Positions 1 through 5,882 of a stretch of 5,949 nucleotides of DNA are shown here, one piece after another. The translations under genes were made by a program, and so were the position numbers. The notes beneath the pieces are model-generated. The model did no database searches, was not told the origin of the DNA, and was given only the letters and a program-made list of their open reading frames with translations. Source of the stretch: Rickettsiales bacterium (GTDB lineage Bacteria; Pseudomonadota; Alphaproteobacteria; Rickettsiales; UBA3002); contig JAJTIB010000057.1 of assembly GCA_021300075.1 (NCBI GenBank), positions 1 to 5,949 of the forward strand, read 5' to 3'. Each line of letters begins with the position of its first letter. Position 1 is the first letter of the stretch.

Positions 1-1833
1 GCGAAGTCCGACCTCCTCGTGGTACAGTATTCGATGAAATATGCTGAAGAAGCCGGACTGGTGAAGTTTGACTTTCTTGGTTTACGTACGCTGACTATTT
101 TGCAGCGCGCTGTCGCACTTCTCAAAAAGCGTGGTATTACCATTGATCTGGCCACAATTCCTTACGATGACAAGGCAACTTATGCGCTTCTGACCAAGGG
201 TGAAACACTTGGCGTATTCCAGTTTGAATCGGCCGGAATGCAAGACGCGCTCCGCAAACTCAAACCCGATTGCCTTGAGGATCTAATTGCGCTCGGCGCG
301 CTCTATCGTCCCGGCCCTATGGATAATATCCCGACCTATATCGCCCGCAAACACGGGCGCGAGCGGCCGGATTATCTGCATCCAATGCTTGAGGCGGTGC
401 TGAAAGAAACCTACGGCGTCATTATTTATCAGGAACAGGTGCAGAAAATCGCCCAAGTTATGGCAGGTTATACGCTGGGTGCGGCGGATTTACTGCGCCG
501 CGCGATGGGGAAAAAAGTCAAAAGCGAGATGGACGCGCAGCGCGCCATTTTCGTCGAGGGTGCCAGAAAAAACGGCGTCAGCGAAACCCAATCCAGTTCG
601 ATTTTTGATCTGGTAGCGAAGTTCGCGGGCTACGGTTTTAACAAGTCCCATGCGGCGGCTTATGCGATTATTGCCTATCAAACGGCCTATCTCAAAGCGA
701 ATTATCCGGTCGAATTCATCGCCGCGTCGATGACTTATGAAATCGCCTCGACCGATAAGCTCAGCGAGTTCCGCCAGGAAGCAAAGAAATTTAGCATCGC
801 GCTTTTGCCGCCGGACATTAATGCGTCTGACGTGTATTTCGCGGTTGAAGCGCAAGCAGATGACAAGCTCGCGATTCGCTACGCGCTGGCGGCGCTTAAG
901 AATGTGGGAGCGGCGGCGATGGCGGCGCTGGTGGCCACACGCGAACAGGGTGGGGATTTTACAGATATCTTTGATTTCGCCAGCCGCGTAGATGCGACGG
1001 TGATCAACCGCCGCCAACTTGAATCTCTCATTCTGGCTGGCTGTTTTGACCGTCTGCACCCATGCCGACGCGCACTTTACGAAGCTATCGACCTGATCAT
1101 CGCCACCGCCCAGCGCGCGAGCGAGGATCGTCATAGTTCGCAGATAAGCCTTTTCGGCGGCGAGGCCGCTCCCACCCATCGGCCGAGCCTGCCCGTGCGC
1201 GAAGAATGGTCGAGCTTTGATCGCCTGCAGCATGAATGCGCTGCACTCGGTTTTTATTTATCCGCACACCCGCTGGAGGGCTACGGCGCCGCTTTCAAGC
1301 GTCTGGCGGTTGTGCCTTCCAGCCTGCTTATGGATCGCCTCGGCGCGCAGTATCAGCCGATCAAACTCGCGGGCATTGTCGCGGGCAGTAAAATTAAAGT
1401 TTCGCCCCGCGGGCGTTTCGCCTTCGTGCAGCTATCGGATGCCAGCGGCAGCTTCGAAGTTTCCATTTTTGACGCTGAATTGTTAAGCGCTAGCCACGCG
1501 CTCCTGAGTGAAGGCACGGCATTGCTCATTCAGGCCGACGGCAAGCGCGATGAGAATGGCGCGCGCCTCATCGTCCGCAAACTCTCCCGCCTGAGCGAAG
1601 CGGGGCTTGATCTGGGCGCCGAGCGGGTGACAATTACGCTCTATGACATGGCCGCGCTCGAGCGGTTGCAATCACTTTTGAAACCCGCCGCCGGCAAGGG
1701 CGCGCGAGTGCTGCTGCAGCTGCAGATCAAGGAAGGCCGGGTGACGCTGGAACTGCCCGGCGCTTACAGCGTTGCGCCTGAGACTTTGATGGCAATGCAG
1801 TCTCTCGCCGATCTTGAGGCGGTCGCTGCTTAA
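1..1833 (+). CDS. dnaE: DNA polymerase III alpha subunit, C-terminal part (5' end outside window)
   Basis: This is the catalytic subunit of the replicative polymerase. The reading frame is open from base 1 and ends with TAA at 1831-1833, giving 610 residues. By comparison with E. coli DnaE (1160 aa), about 540 N-terminal residues are missing, including the PHP domain and the first two palm aspartates. Numbering from base 1, residues 21-28 are VKFDFLGL, and D24 matches the third catalytic aspartate (D555 in E. coli). FNKSH lies at 213-217. The helix-hairpin-helix region starts near PPDIN (about 270). QISLF at 381-385 fits the internal beta-clamp-binding motif, and an OB fold spans about 454-525. 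The C-terminal tau-binding region follows and looks complete. An internal GTG at 19 is only the first start-like codon, not the true start. The sequence resembles alphaproteobacterial DnaE more than the E. coli protein. The stop overlaps that of convergent pabB. The identification is very secure. Confidence 0.97.
   Translation, partial: AKSDLLVVQYSMKYAEEAGLVKFDFLGLRTLTILQRAVALLKKRGITIDLATIPYDDKATYALLTKGETLGVFQFESAGMQDALRKLKPDCLEDLIALGALYRPGPMDNIPTYIARKHGRERPDYLHPMLEAVLKETYGVIIYQEQVQKIAQVMAGYTLGAADLLRRAMGKKVKSEMDAQRAIFVEGARKNGVSETQSSSIFDLVAKFAGYGFNKSHAAAYAIIAYQTAYLKANYPVEFIAASMTYEIASTDKLSEFRQEAKKFSIALLPPDINASDVYFAVEAQADDKLAIRYALAALKNVGAAAMAALVATREQGGDFTDIFDFASRVDATVINRRQLESLILAGCFDRLHPCRRALYEAIDLIIATAQRASEDRHSSQISLFGGEAAPTHRPSLPVREEWSSFDRLQHECAALGFYLSAHPLEGYGAAFKRLAVVPSSLLMDRLGAQYQPIKLAGIVAGSKIKVSPRGRFAFVQLSDASGSFEVSIFDAELLSASHALLSEGTALLIQADGKRDENGARLIVRKLSRLSEAGLDLGAERVTITLYDMAALERLQSLLKPAAGKGARVLLQLQIKEGRVTLELPGAYSVAPETLMAMQSLADLEAVAA
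1141..1155 (+). other. Beta-clamp-binding motif in DnaE (QISLF)
   Basis: The five codons encode QISLF, followed by GG. This matches the bacterial clamp-binding consensus Q-L-[S/D]-L-F and sits where E. coli DnaE carries QADMF. It probably tethers the polymerase to the DnaN sliding clamp. It is assigned by motif and position only. Confidence 0.7.
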
Positions 1834-3092
1834 ATCCTAAGCCCCAGCGCCAGACGAATCGCGCGTGACTTGGTTTCGGTCTCGCGCAATTCTTCCTCTG
1901 GCACCGAATCAGCGACGATGCCACCCCCGACCTGAAATTCAAAGTGCGTCCCCTTCATCACCAGCGTACGGATGACAACAGAAAATTCGGCCGTATCTGC
2001 AGCTCCAAGCCAGCCAATTGCGCCGCTATAAACACCGCGTTCCAGCTTTTCGAGCATATCGCACCACCGAACGGCCGCAATTTTCGGTGCGCCTGTCATT
2101 GAGCCGGGTGGAAAACAGGCTTTGAGAATGGCGGCAGCAGAGAGTTTCGGTTGTTTCTGTGCGGTGATAGTCGAGACCAGGTGATGAATCGTCGCGTAGC
2201 TGTAAAGCGCCGATTGTTCGGTAACGCGCACTGTGCCGGGCAGGGCGACGCGGGCGAGATCATGGCGGAGTAAATCCACAATCATCAGATTTTCAGCATG
2301 GTCTTTGGCGCTTGCCTCTAAGGCCGCTTTGCGTTGCGCGTCTTCGGCTTCGTCTATGCTGCGTGCGGCGCTGCCTTTAATTGGGCGGGCAGTGATTTTG
2401 CCGTTTTTCTCGAGATTCAAAAAACATTCAGGACTTGAGGATATAATCGCCTCATCCTTATAGCGCAGGAACGCGCTATAAGGCGCTGGGCTTTGCTTAG
2501 CAAGGCGCAGGAATATATCCCACGCGGGGTAATTCTCAGTCAATTCACCGAAAAACTTACGCGTCAGATTGGCCTGATAAAAATCGCCCACTTCAATCCG
2601 TGCCAGCGTGGCGGCGACGCTCGCGCAATATTCTGCGTCGCTGAAATTGCTGGTGATGTTCTGGATTCGAGGTGCGTCTGGAATCAAAATCTCTGGGAAA
2701 CTGGCGGGAAGGGGTGGCAATGTTTCATCCCCAAAAATATCGATGATTTTTTTATCATGATCAAAACGAAACATGTGTTTCGGGCGTATCATGCGGAAAT
2801 CCGGCAGTGTCACGGGTGAGGGGGAAAGGGTCGTATAATCCTCGGTGTCGCGCCGCAGCCCGTAGCCGAGATAACCGAACCATTCGGGCAGTTCGCCCAC
2901 GCCAGAACATTTTGGTAATTCGTCAAAATGCGTACCGTTTTTTACCTCCGCCGCCCCGAGGGCCAGATAGCTGTAGCGACCCGTATGCGCCTCTTTACGT
3001 CCGGAATATAGCAGCGTCATCACCGGCAGATGACGGAAATGATGGGCAAGGTTCAGCGGTTCAATCCACGCGATCTGCGTCTGGTGCTTCAC
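1830..3092 (-). CDS. pabB: Aminodeoxychorismate synthase component I
   Basis: This enzyme aminates chorismate to 4-amino-4-deoxychorismate, the first committed step to the pABA part of folate. It normally takes ammonia from the PabA glutaminase. Counting from a GTG start at 3092, the protein has 420 residues (E. coli PabB has 453). The C-terminal chorismate-binding domain has YQANLT (172-177), SSSPECFL (218-225), PIKGSAAR with K239, DLLRHDL (273-279), PPGSMTGAPK (328-337) and GIVADSVPEEEL (390-401). Lysine in PIKG is the mark of ADC synthase; anthranilate synthase (TrpE) usually has alanine there. An in-frame TTG at 3098 would add two residues. The GTG is preferred because it is 6 nt from AAGAGGA and forms a GTGA overlap with the pabC stop, whereas the TTG abuts that site. 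There is no fused PabA or lyase domain. The stop interlocks with the dnaE stop. Confidence 0.93.
   Translation of the reverse strand: MKHQTQIAWIEPLNLAHHFRHLPVMTLLYSGRKEAHTGRYSYLALGAAEVKNGTHFDELPKCSGVGELPEWFGYLGYGLRRDTEDYTTLSPSPVTLPDFRMIRPKHMFRFDHDKKIIDIFGDETLPPLPASFPEILIPDAPRIQNITSNFSDAEYCASVAATLARIEVGDFYQANLTRKFFGELTENYPAWDIFLRLAKQSPAPYSAFLRYKDEAIISSSPECFLNLEKNGKITARPIKGSAARSIDEAEDAQRKAALEASAKDHAENLMIVDLLRHDLARVALPGTVRVTEQSALYSYATIHHLVSTITAQKQPKLSAAAILKACFPPGSMTGAPKIAAVRWCDMLEKLERGVYSGAIGWLGAADTAEFSVVIRTLVMKGTHFEFQVGGGIVADSVPEEELRETETKSRAIRLALGLRI
1861..1887 (+). terminator. Weak hairpin 28 nt after the dnaE stop
   Basis: GCGCGTGAC (1861-1869) and GTCTCGCGC (1879-1887) form an 8-bp stem with one T-T mismatch and a 9-nt loop, followed by AATTCTTCCTCT. 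This is the only hairpin I see close after dnaE, and it lies inside the 3' end of antisense pabB. The U tract is poor and the bases encode the conserved RETETKSRA region of PabB, so the pairing may be chance. Confidence 0.2.
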
Positions 3093-3955
3093 CGCCAATC
3101 CTCTTCATGGCGGAAATGATATTCCGTCTTGTCGCGTGCGAAACGCTGCTGCAGTTCCGTTGTGAGCGGGTGGGGCGCATAGCGGTACGCAAGGGGCATA
3201 ATTTCCGCGACCGAGTGAATGCCAATGCGTCCATTGGTTAGCCACACCGCCTCGGCCGCCGCCAATGTTTCAAGTGGTGCGGCCACTTCCTCGACCGGCA
3301 GTGGCGAAAAACGCAGGACCGCGGCGCGGGTGCTGCCATTAACGCAGCCAGTCGCGAGTACGGGCGTATAAAGCCGCCCGCCCGCGAGCCAGAAGAGATT
3401 GGCGCTTGCGGCCTCAGCAATCTCACCGCGGGGATTAAGTAACAGGGCTTCCTGCGCCTGATGTGTTTCGGCCTCCAGCAGCGCCAACGTGCTCGCCATG
3501 CCTTGCGCGAGCTTGAATTGGCCGGGCAGTTGCGTGGGCAGAACGCGCTGCCAGCTGCTCACCCACAAACGGTAGGGATTCTTTGGCCCCTCCATGGCGC
3601 GCAGCGATTCAATGATAAGGCTGGGCGTGAGCGGCTGCGGGTAAGGGCGATAGCCGCGACTTCCCACCCCACGGCTGATAGCGAGGCGAATAAACCCATC
3701 CTCCTGACGGTTTTTCCGCAGCAGTTTTTTGATGATGTTGGCAAGATCGTGCGGCGGCTCGGGGATGGCCAGTGCCGCAAGCCCGGATTTCAGCCGGGCG
3801 AGGTGAAACTCCCACTGATAGGGCAGGCCGCGGTCAATCGTGATGGTTTCAAACAACCCGTCGCCAAAGCGCCAGCCGCGATCATCAATGGCGATGCGCG
3901 CCTTACTTTGCCGCACATAGCGGCCATTCACATACGCATAGGGACGAGGAATCAT
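3089..3955 (-). CDS. pabC: Aminodeoxychorismate lyase (class IV PLP enzyme)
   Basis: The protein has 288 residues and is a fold-type IV PLP enzyme (branched-chain aminotransferase/lyase family). It probably converts 4-amino-4-deoxychorismate to pABA and pyruvate. FGDGLFET (30-37), ISRGVGSRGY (93-102), K148 as the likely Schiff-base lysine, GEIAEAASANLFW (177-189; E181 probably contacts the PLP ring nitrogen) and GCVNGSTR (203-210) line up with E. coli PabC (269 aa). Sequence alone could also fit a D-amino-acid or branched-chain aminotransferase. The 4-nt overlap with pabB (stop TGA 3091-3089) and the neighbouring folate genes favour the lyase. The region after K148 reads KLAQG instead of the more usual K-x-L-N. 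The ATG at 3955 is supported by an upstream in-frame stop with no earlier start codon. No clear Shine-Dalgarno sequence precedes it. Confidence 0.88.
   Translation of the reverse strand: MIPRPYAYVNGRYVRQSKARIAIDDRGWRFGDGLFETITIDRGLPYQWEFHLARLKSGLAALAIPEPPHDLANIIKKLLRKNRQEDGFIRLAISRGVGSRGYRPYPQPLTPSLIIESLRAMEGPKNPYRLWVSSWQRVLPTQLPGQFKLAQGMASTLALLEAETHQAQEALLLNPRGEIAEAASANLFWLAGGRLYTPVLATGCVNGSTRAAVLRFSPLPVEEVAAPLETLAAAEAVWLTNGRIGIHSVAEIMPLAYRYAPHPLTTELQQRFARDKTEYHFRHEEDWR
3099..3105 (-). promoter_or_regulatory. Ribosome binding site deciding the pabB start
   Basis: On the minus strand the sequence is AAGAGGA, inside the last codons of pabC. It lies 6 nt before GTG (3092-3090), a standard spacing, and 0 nt before the alternative TTG (3098-3096). 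This supports the GTG as the start and translational coupling of pabB to pabC. Confidence 0.6.
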
Positions 3956-3997
3956 GCTTGCGGTATAGCGGGTTTTTCACCATAGTGCAGCCAGTTT
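3956..3997. promoter_or_regulatory. Divergent promoter region between pabC and folB
   Basis: These 42 nt are all that separates the two divergent starts. On the plus strand, TTGCGG (3958-3963) and CATAGT (3981-3986) are 17 nt apart and resemble -35 and -10 boxes (3/6 and 4/6 matches). Transcription would then begin about 3992-3994, only a few bases before the folB ATG. On the minus strand, TATACC (3967-3962) or TATGGT (3984-3979) could be -10 boxes for pabC, but no good -35 is visible. Neither gene has a recognisable Shine-Dalgarno sequence. The boxes are weak and inferred by eye. A promoter inside one of the coding regions is possible. Confidence 0.35.
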
Positions 3998-4408
3998 ATG
4001 GCGCATTATCCGCATATTTTTTCGATTAACCGCCTGCATCTGGCGGTGCATCTTGGCTATTACGATGCCGAGCGCAAGAAGCCGCAGCCGGTCGAAGTTA
4101 CGCTGCGCCTGTATTTTCCTGAGGCTCCGGCCTGCGCGCGCGACGATTTTGCCAAGTTCATTGATTACGACAAGCTGGCTGGCGCCATTCATGGGCTGGC
4201 CGAGGCGCGTGAATTTCGCCTCATCGAATATATGACGATGGAAGTCTATGACGTCGTGCGGCGTTATGTGAATGAACATGCCAGCGAAGAGGTGAAACTA
4301 TGGCTGCGCCTCACTAAACTCGCGACCCCCGTGCCGCATCTGACCGGCGGGGCTTCCTTCACCACCAGCGATTTACCCGCCGGTTGGACGGCGATTGTGC
4401 CCGAATGA
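3998..4408 (+). CDS. folB: Dihydroneopterin aldolase
   Basis: The 136-residue protein belongs to the T-fold FolB/FolX family. It cleaves 7,8-dihydroneopterin to 6-hydroxymethyl-7,8-dihydropterin and glycolaldehyde in the cytoplasm, usually as an octamer. Visible landmarks are INRLHLAVHLGYYDAERKKPQ (residues 10-30; E25 and Q30), FIDYDKL with Y58, FRLIEY with the pterin-anchoring E77, and RLTK with K107. These fit the catalytic Glu, Tyr, Glu and Lys of characterised FolB enzymes. The C-terminus runs about 15-20 residues past the usual end and has no recognisable motif. The related epimerase FolX cannot be excluded by sequence alone, but the adjacent folK-folP gene favours the aldolase. ATG at 3998 is the first start after an in-frame TAG at 3983. 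It has no clear Shine-Dalgarno sequence. Confidence 0.88.
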   Translation: MAHYPHIFSINRLHLAVHLGYYDAERKKPQPVEVTLRLYFPEAPACARDDFAKFIDYDKLAGAIHGLAEAREFRLIEYMTMEVYDVVRRYVNEHASEEVKLWLRLTKLATPVPHLTGGASFTTSDLPAGWTAIVPE

Positions 4409-4426
4409 CAAGGCACTGTTCTCATA

Positions 4427-4477
4427 TTTTTTATCCCCTTGCGTCGGAAGAATTTTTTGTGCTTCGGGGCAAAAAAT
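4427..4477 (+). other. A/T-rich inverted repeats with a UUCG-capped hairpin
   Basis: ATTTTTTG (4452-4459) is complementary to CAAAAAAT (4470-4477). The loop between them contains C-UUCG-G (4462-4467), an especially stable tetraloop context. A second upstream tract, TTTTTT-AT-CCCC (4427-4438), can pair instead with GGGG-C-AAAAAA (4466-4476). The two pairings exclude each other. The U run lies on the 5' side of the stem on either strand, so this is not a standard intrinsic terminator. Function is unknown; it lies just after folB and before the larger palindrome. Confidence 0.45.
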
Positions 4478-4492
4478 CATCCGTCCCTTCGG

Positions 4493-4593
4493 GTTGCGTT
4501 TTCGCGGGCATCCGCTGTGTTGCGGCGCTGGCAGGTAGACCCCGCTACCTGCGGCGCGCCGCGCCTTGCGAGATGCACCGCGAAAACAGCAAC
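4493..4593 (+). repeat. Long imperfect palindrome between folB and folKP
   Basis: The arms pair over almost the whole 101 nt. Outer blocks are GTTGC (4493-4497) with GCAAC (4589-4593), GTTTTCGCGG (4498-4507) with CCGCGAAAAC (4578-4587), and GCATC (4508-4512) with GATGC (4572-4576). They are interrupted only by single unpaired A's at 4588 and 4577. Further in, CGC (4513-4515) pairs with GCG (4568-4570), GCGGCGC (4522-4528) with GCGCCGC (4556-4562), and an apical stem GCAGGTAG (4531-4538) with CTACCTGC (4545-4552) around a 6-nt loop. That makes about 38 base pairs. No T run follows, so it is not a classical terminator. It ends 2 nt before the folKP ribosome binding site. It could be a dispersed palindromic (REP/MITE-like) repeat or a structured mRNA leader. 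The pairing is directly visible; the role is inference. Confidence 0.75.
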
Positions 4594-4595
4594 GC

Positions 4596-4601
4596 AAAGG
4601 A
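4596..4601 (+). promoter_or_regulatory. Ribosome binding site deciding the folKP start
   Basis: AAAGGA lies 9 nt before ATG at 4611. An in-frame TTG at 4566 would lengthen the protein by 15 residues, but it lies inside the palindrome arm and has no such site. The ATG also places the HPPK beta strand ITLGLGSN at a normal distance from the N-terminus. Confidence 0.7.
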
Positions 4602-4610
4602 ATAAATAAT

Positions 4611-5882
4611 ATGAGAACAGGGCCTAGGGCGATTACGCTGGGCTTGGGCAGCAACCTTGCGCCCAAGCGCACCCATCTGCTCTGGGCGCTGGCGTCGCTT
4701 GAGGCGGCGGGCATCAAGGTTTTGAAACAATCGCCGGTTTATGCTTCGCAAGCTCTGCTGCCTGAGGGCGCGCCGCGTGAGTGGGATCAGGAATTTTTGA
4801 ATCAGGTGATTGAAGTGGAAAGCGACCTTCCGCCCGATGCGTTGCTGGCGCTTTTGAAGTCAATCGAAGCGGCGCTTGGGCGCAAGGAGCGCGGGCGCTG
4901 GTCGCCGCGTGAGATTGATCTCGACATTCTCGATTATCGCGGGCTGCGCCTGAATACTCCCACACTTACTCTGCCACATCCGGGGATTTCGGCGCGGGAT
5001 TTCGTGTTGCTGCCCTGGTACGACATTGCCCCTGGCCCTACGCTTCAGAAAGCAATCGCCGCCTTGCCCAGTATCACTGCGCGGCGCTGGCGGCCAGCAA
5101 CCAGGCTGATGGCGATTATGAATCTCACGCCGGATTCGTTTTCCGATGGTGGTATGATCTCTCAGGAGACGGCGCGTGAGTATTTTCTGCAGCTGGTGGA
5201 AGCAGGTGCGGACTATGTCGATATCGGCGCGGAATCCACCCGCCCGGGCGCGACACCGCTCAGTGCGGAAGAAGAATGGGCGCGGCTTGAAGCGCCACTT
5301 CAAACAATCGTGAACCACCCAAAGCGGGCACAGGTGAGGCTTAGCCTTGACACGCGCCATGCGACGACAGCCGCGCGTGCGCTTGGCTTAGGCGTGGATA
5401 TGGTGAATGATGTTAGTGGCTTGCGCGATGCGGCGATGCAGCGCACGCTTGCACAATCCAATGGTGATATTGTCGTCATGCACGCTTTGTCAATTCCTGC
5501 CGACCCGGCAATTATTTTGCCGTCCGATGCTGATCCCGTTGCCGTGATTCTGGCGTGGAAGCGAGAACGCGAGGCGACGCTCAAGGCATCAGGTATCGCG
5601 CCGGAGCGATTGATATTCGACCCCGGCATTGGTTTTGGCAAGAGCGCCGCGCAGTCTCTCGCGCTGCTTCATCGCGCCAGCGAACTGGTGGATGAGGGCG
5701 GAAGATGGCTGATTGGCCATTCGCGCAAATCTTTCCTGAAAGCGGTGAGTGCGCCCGAACATCCCGCCGCACGCGATGCGGCAACCTTGCCTTTCTCGCG
5801 TGATCTCATGCAGATTCCCTTGGATATTCTGCGTGTGCATGATGTGGCCGGACATCGGCAATTGCGCGAGGAGGTCGGGTGA
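4611..5882 (+). CDS. folKP: Bifunctional HPPK / dihydropteroate synthase (FolK-FolP fusion)
   Basis: One uninterrupted 423-residue protein carries two consecutive folate enzymes. Residues 1 to about 155 are 6-hydroxymethyl-dihydropterin pyrophosphokinase: LGLGSNL (10-16), RWSPREIDLDIL (96-107; D103 and D105 bind magnesium) and LPHP with H123, then R129. Residues from about 164 are dihydropteroate synthase, which joins the pyrophosphorylated pterin to pABA: MNLTPDSFSDGG (170-181), ESTRPG (208-213), SLDTRH (245-250), NDVSG (266-270), FDPGIGFGK (336-344), GHSRKSFL (369-376) and RVHDV (408-412). All expected catalytic blocks of both domains are present, so both activities are probably intact. The linker is only about 10 residues. 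The loop after VVMH (288-291) reads ALSIPADPA, unlike the Q-G-x-P segment of E. coli FolP. FolK-FolP fusions are known from Francisella, Rickettsia and eukaryotes. The stop overlaps the next start by GTGA. Confidence 0.95.
   Translation: MRTGPRAITLGLGSNLAPKRTHLLWALASLEAAGIKVLKQSPVYASQALLPEGAPREWDQEFLNQVIEVESDLPPDALLALLKSIEAALGRKERGRWSPREIDLDILDYRGLRLNTPTLTLPHPGISARDFVLLPWYDIAPGPTLQKAIAALPSITARRWRPATRLMAIMNLTPDSFSDGGMISQETAREYFLQLVEAGADYVDIGAESTRPGATPLSAEEEWARLEAPLQTIVNHPKRAQVRLSLDTRHATTAARALGLGVDMVNDVSGLRDAAMQRTLAQSNGDIVVMHALSIPADPAIILPSDADPVAVILAWKREREATLKASGIAPERLIFDPGIGFGKSAAQSLALLHRASELVDEGGRWLIGHSRKSFLKAVSAPEHPAARDAATLPFSRDLMQIPLDILRVHDVAGHRQLREEVG
5869..5874 (+). promoter_or_regulatory. 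Shine-Dalgarno for the gene starting at 5879
   Basis: A full AGGAGG within the last codons of folKP lies 4 nt before GTG (5879-5881). It supports a real, translationally coupled start in the GTGA overlap. Confidence 0.65.

Noticed and set aside
490..1233. 247-codon open frame on the minus strand inside dnaE
   Set aside because: It is fully antisense to well-conserved dnaE motifs. Its translation is Arg-rich, shows no domain I recognise, and it has no clear ribosome binding site.
1759..1778. Hairpin GGCGC / GCGCC near the dnaE 3' end as a pabB terminator
   Set aside because: Only 5 bp with a 10-nt loop and no U tract on the minus strand; probably chance in GC-rich coding sequence.
1830..3092. 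Anthranilate synthase (TrpE) as the identity of this gene
   Set aside because: The active-site block has lysine (PIKG), typical of ADC synthase, where TrpE has alanine. The gene overlaps a PabC-like lyase in a folate cluster.
4452..4477. Intrinsic terminator for folB
   Set aside because: The stem has its U run on the 5' arm and its A run on the 3' arm. On neither strand does a GC-rich stem precede a U tract.
4493..4593. Tetrahydrofolate riboswitch upstream of folKP
   Set aside because: The context fits, but I do not recognise the conserved core of known THF riboswitches. A simple long palindrome is not their architecture. It is kept only as an open question under the palindrome finding.
4384..4605. 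73-codon plus-strand frame across the folB-folKP gap
   Set aside because: It starts inside folB, runs through the inverted repeats, and its translation simply reflects the palindrome. No ribosome binding site or family resemblance was found.
4373..4717. 114-codon minus-strand frame over the same gap
   Set aside because: It overlaps both folB and the HPPK domain antisense and runs through the palindrome. The protein is Arg/Pro-rich with no motif.
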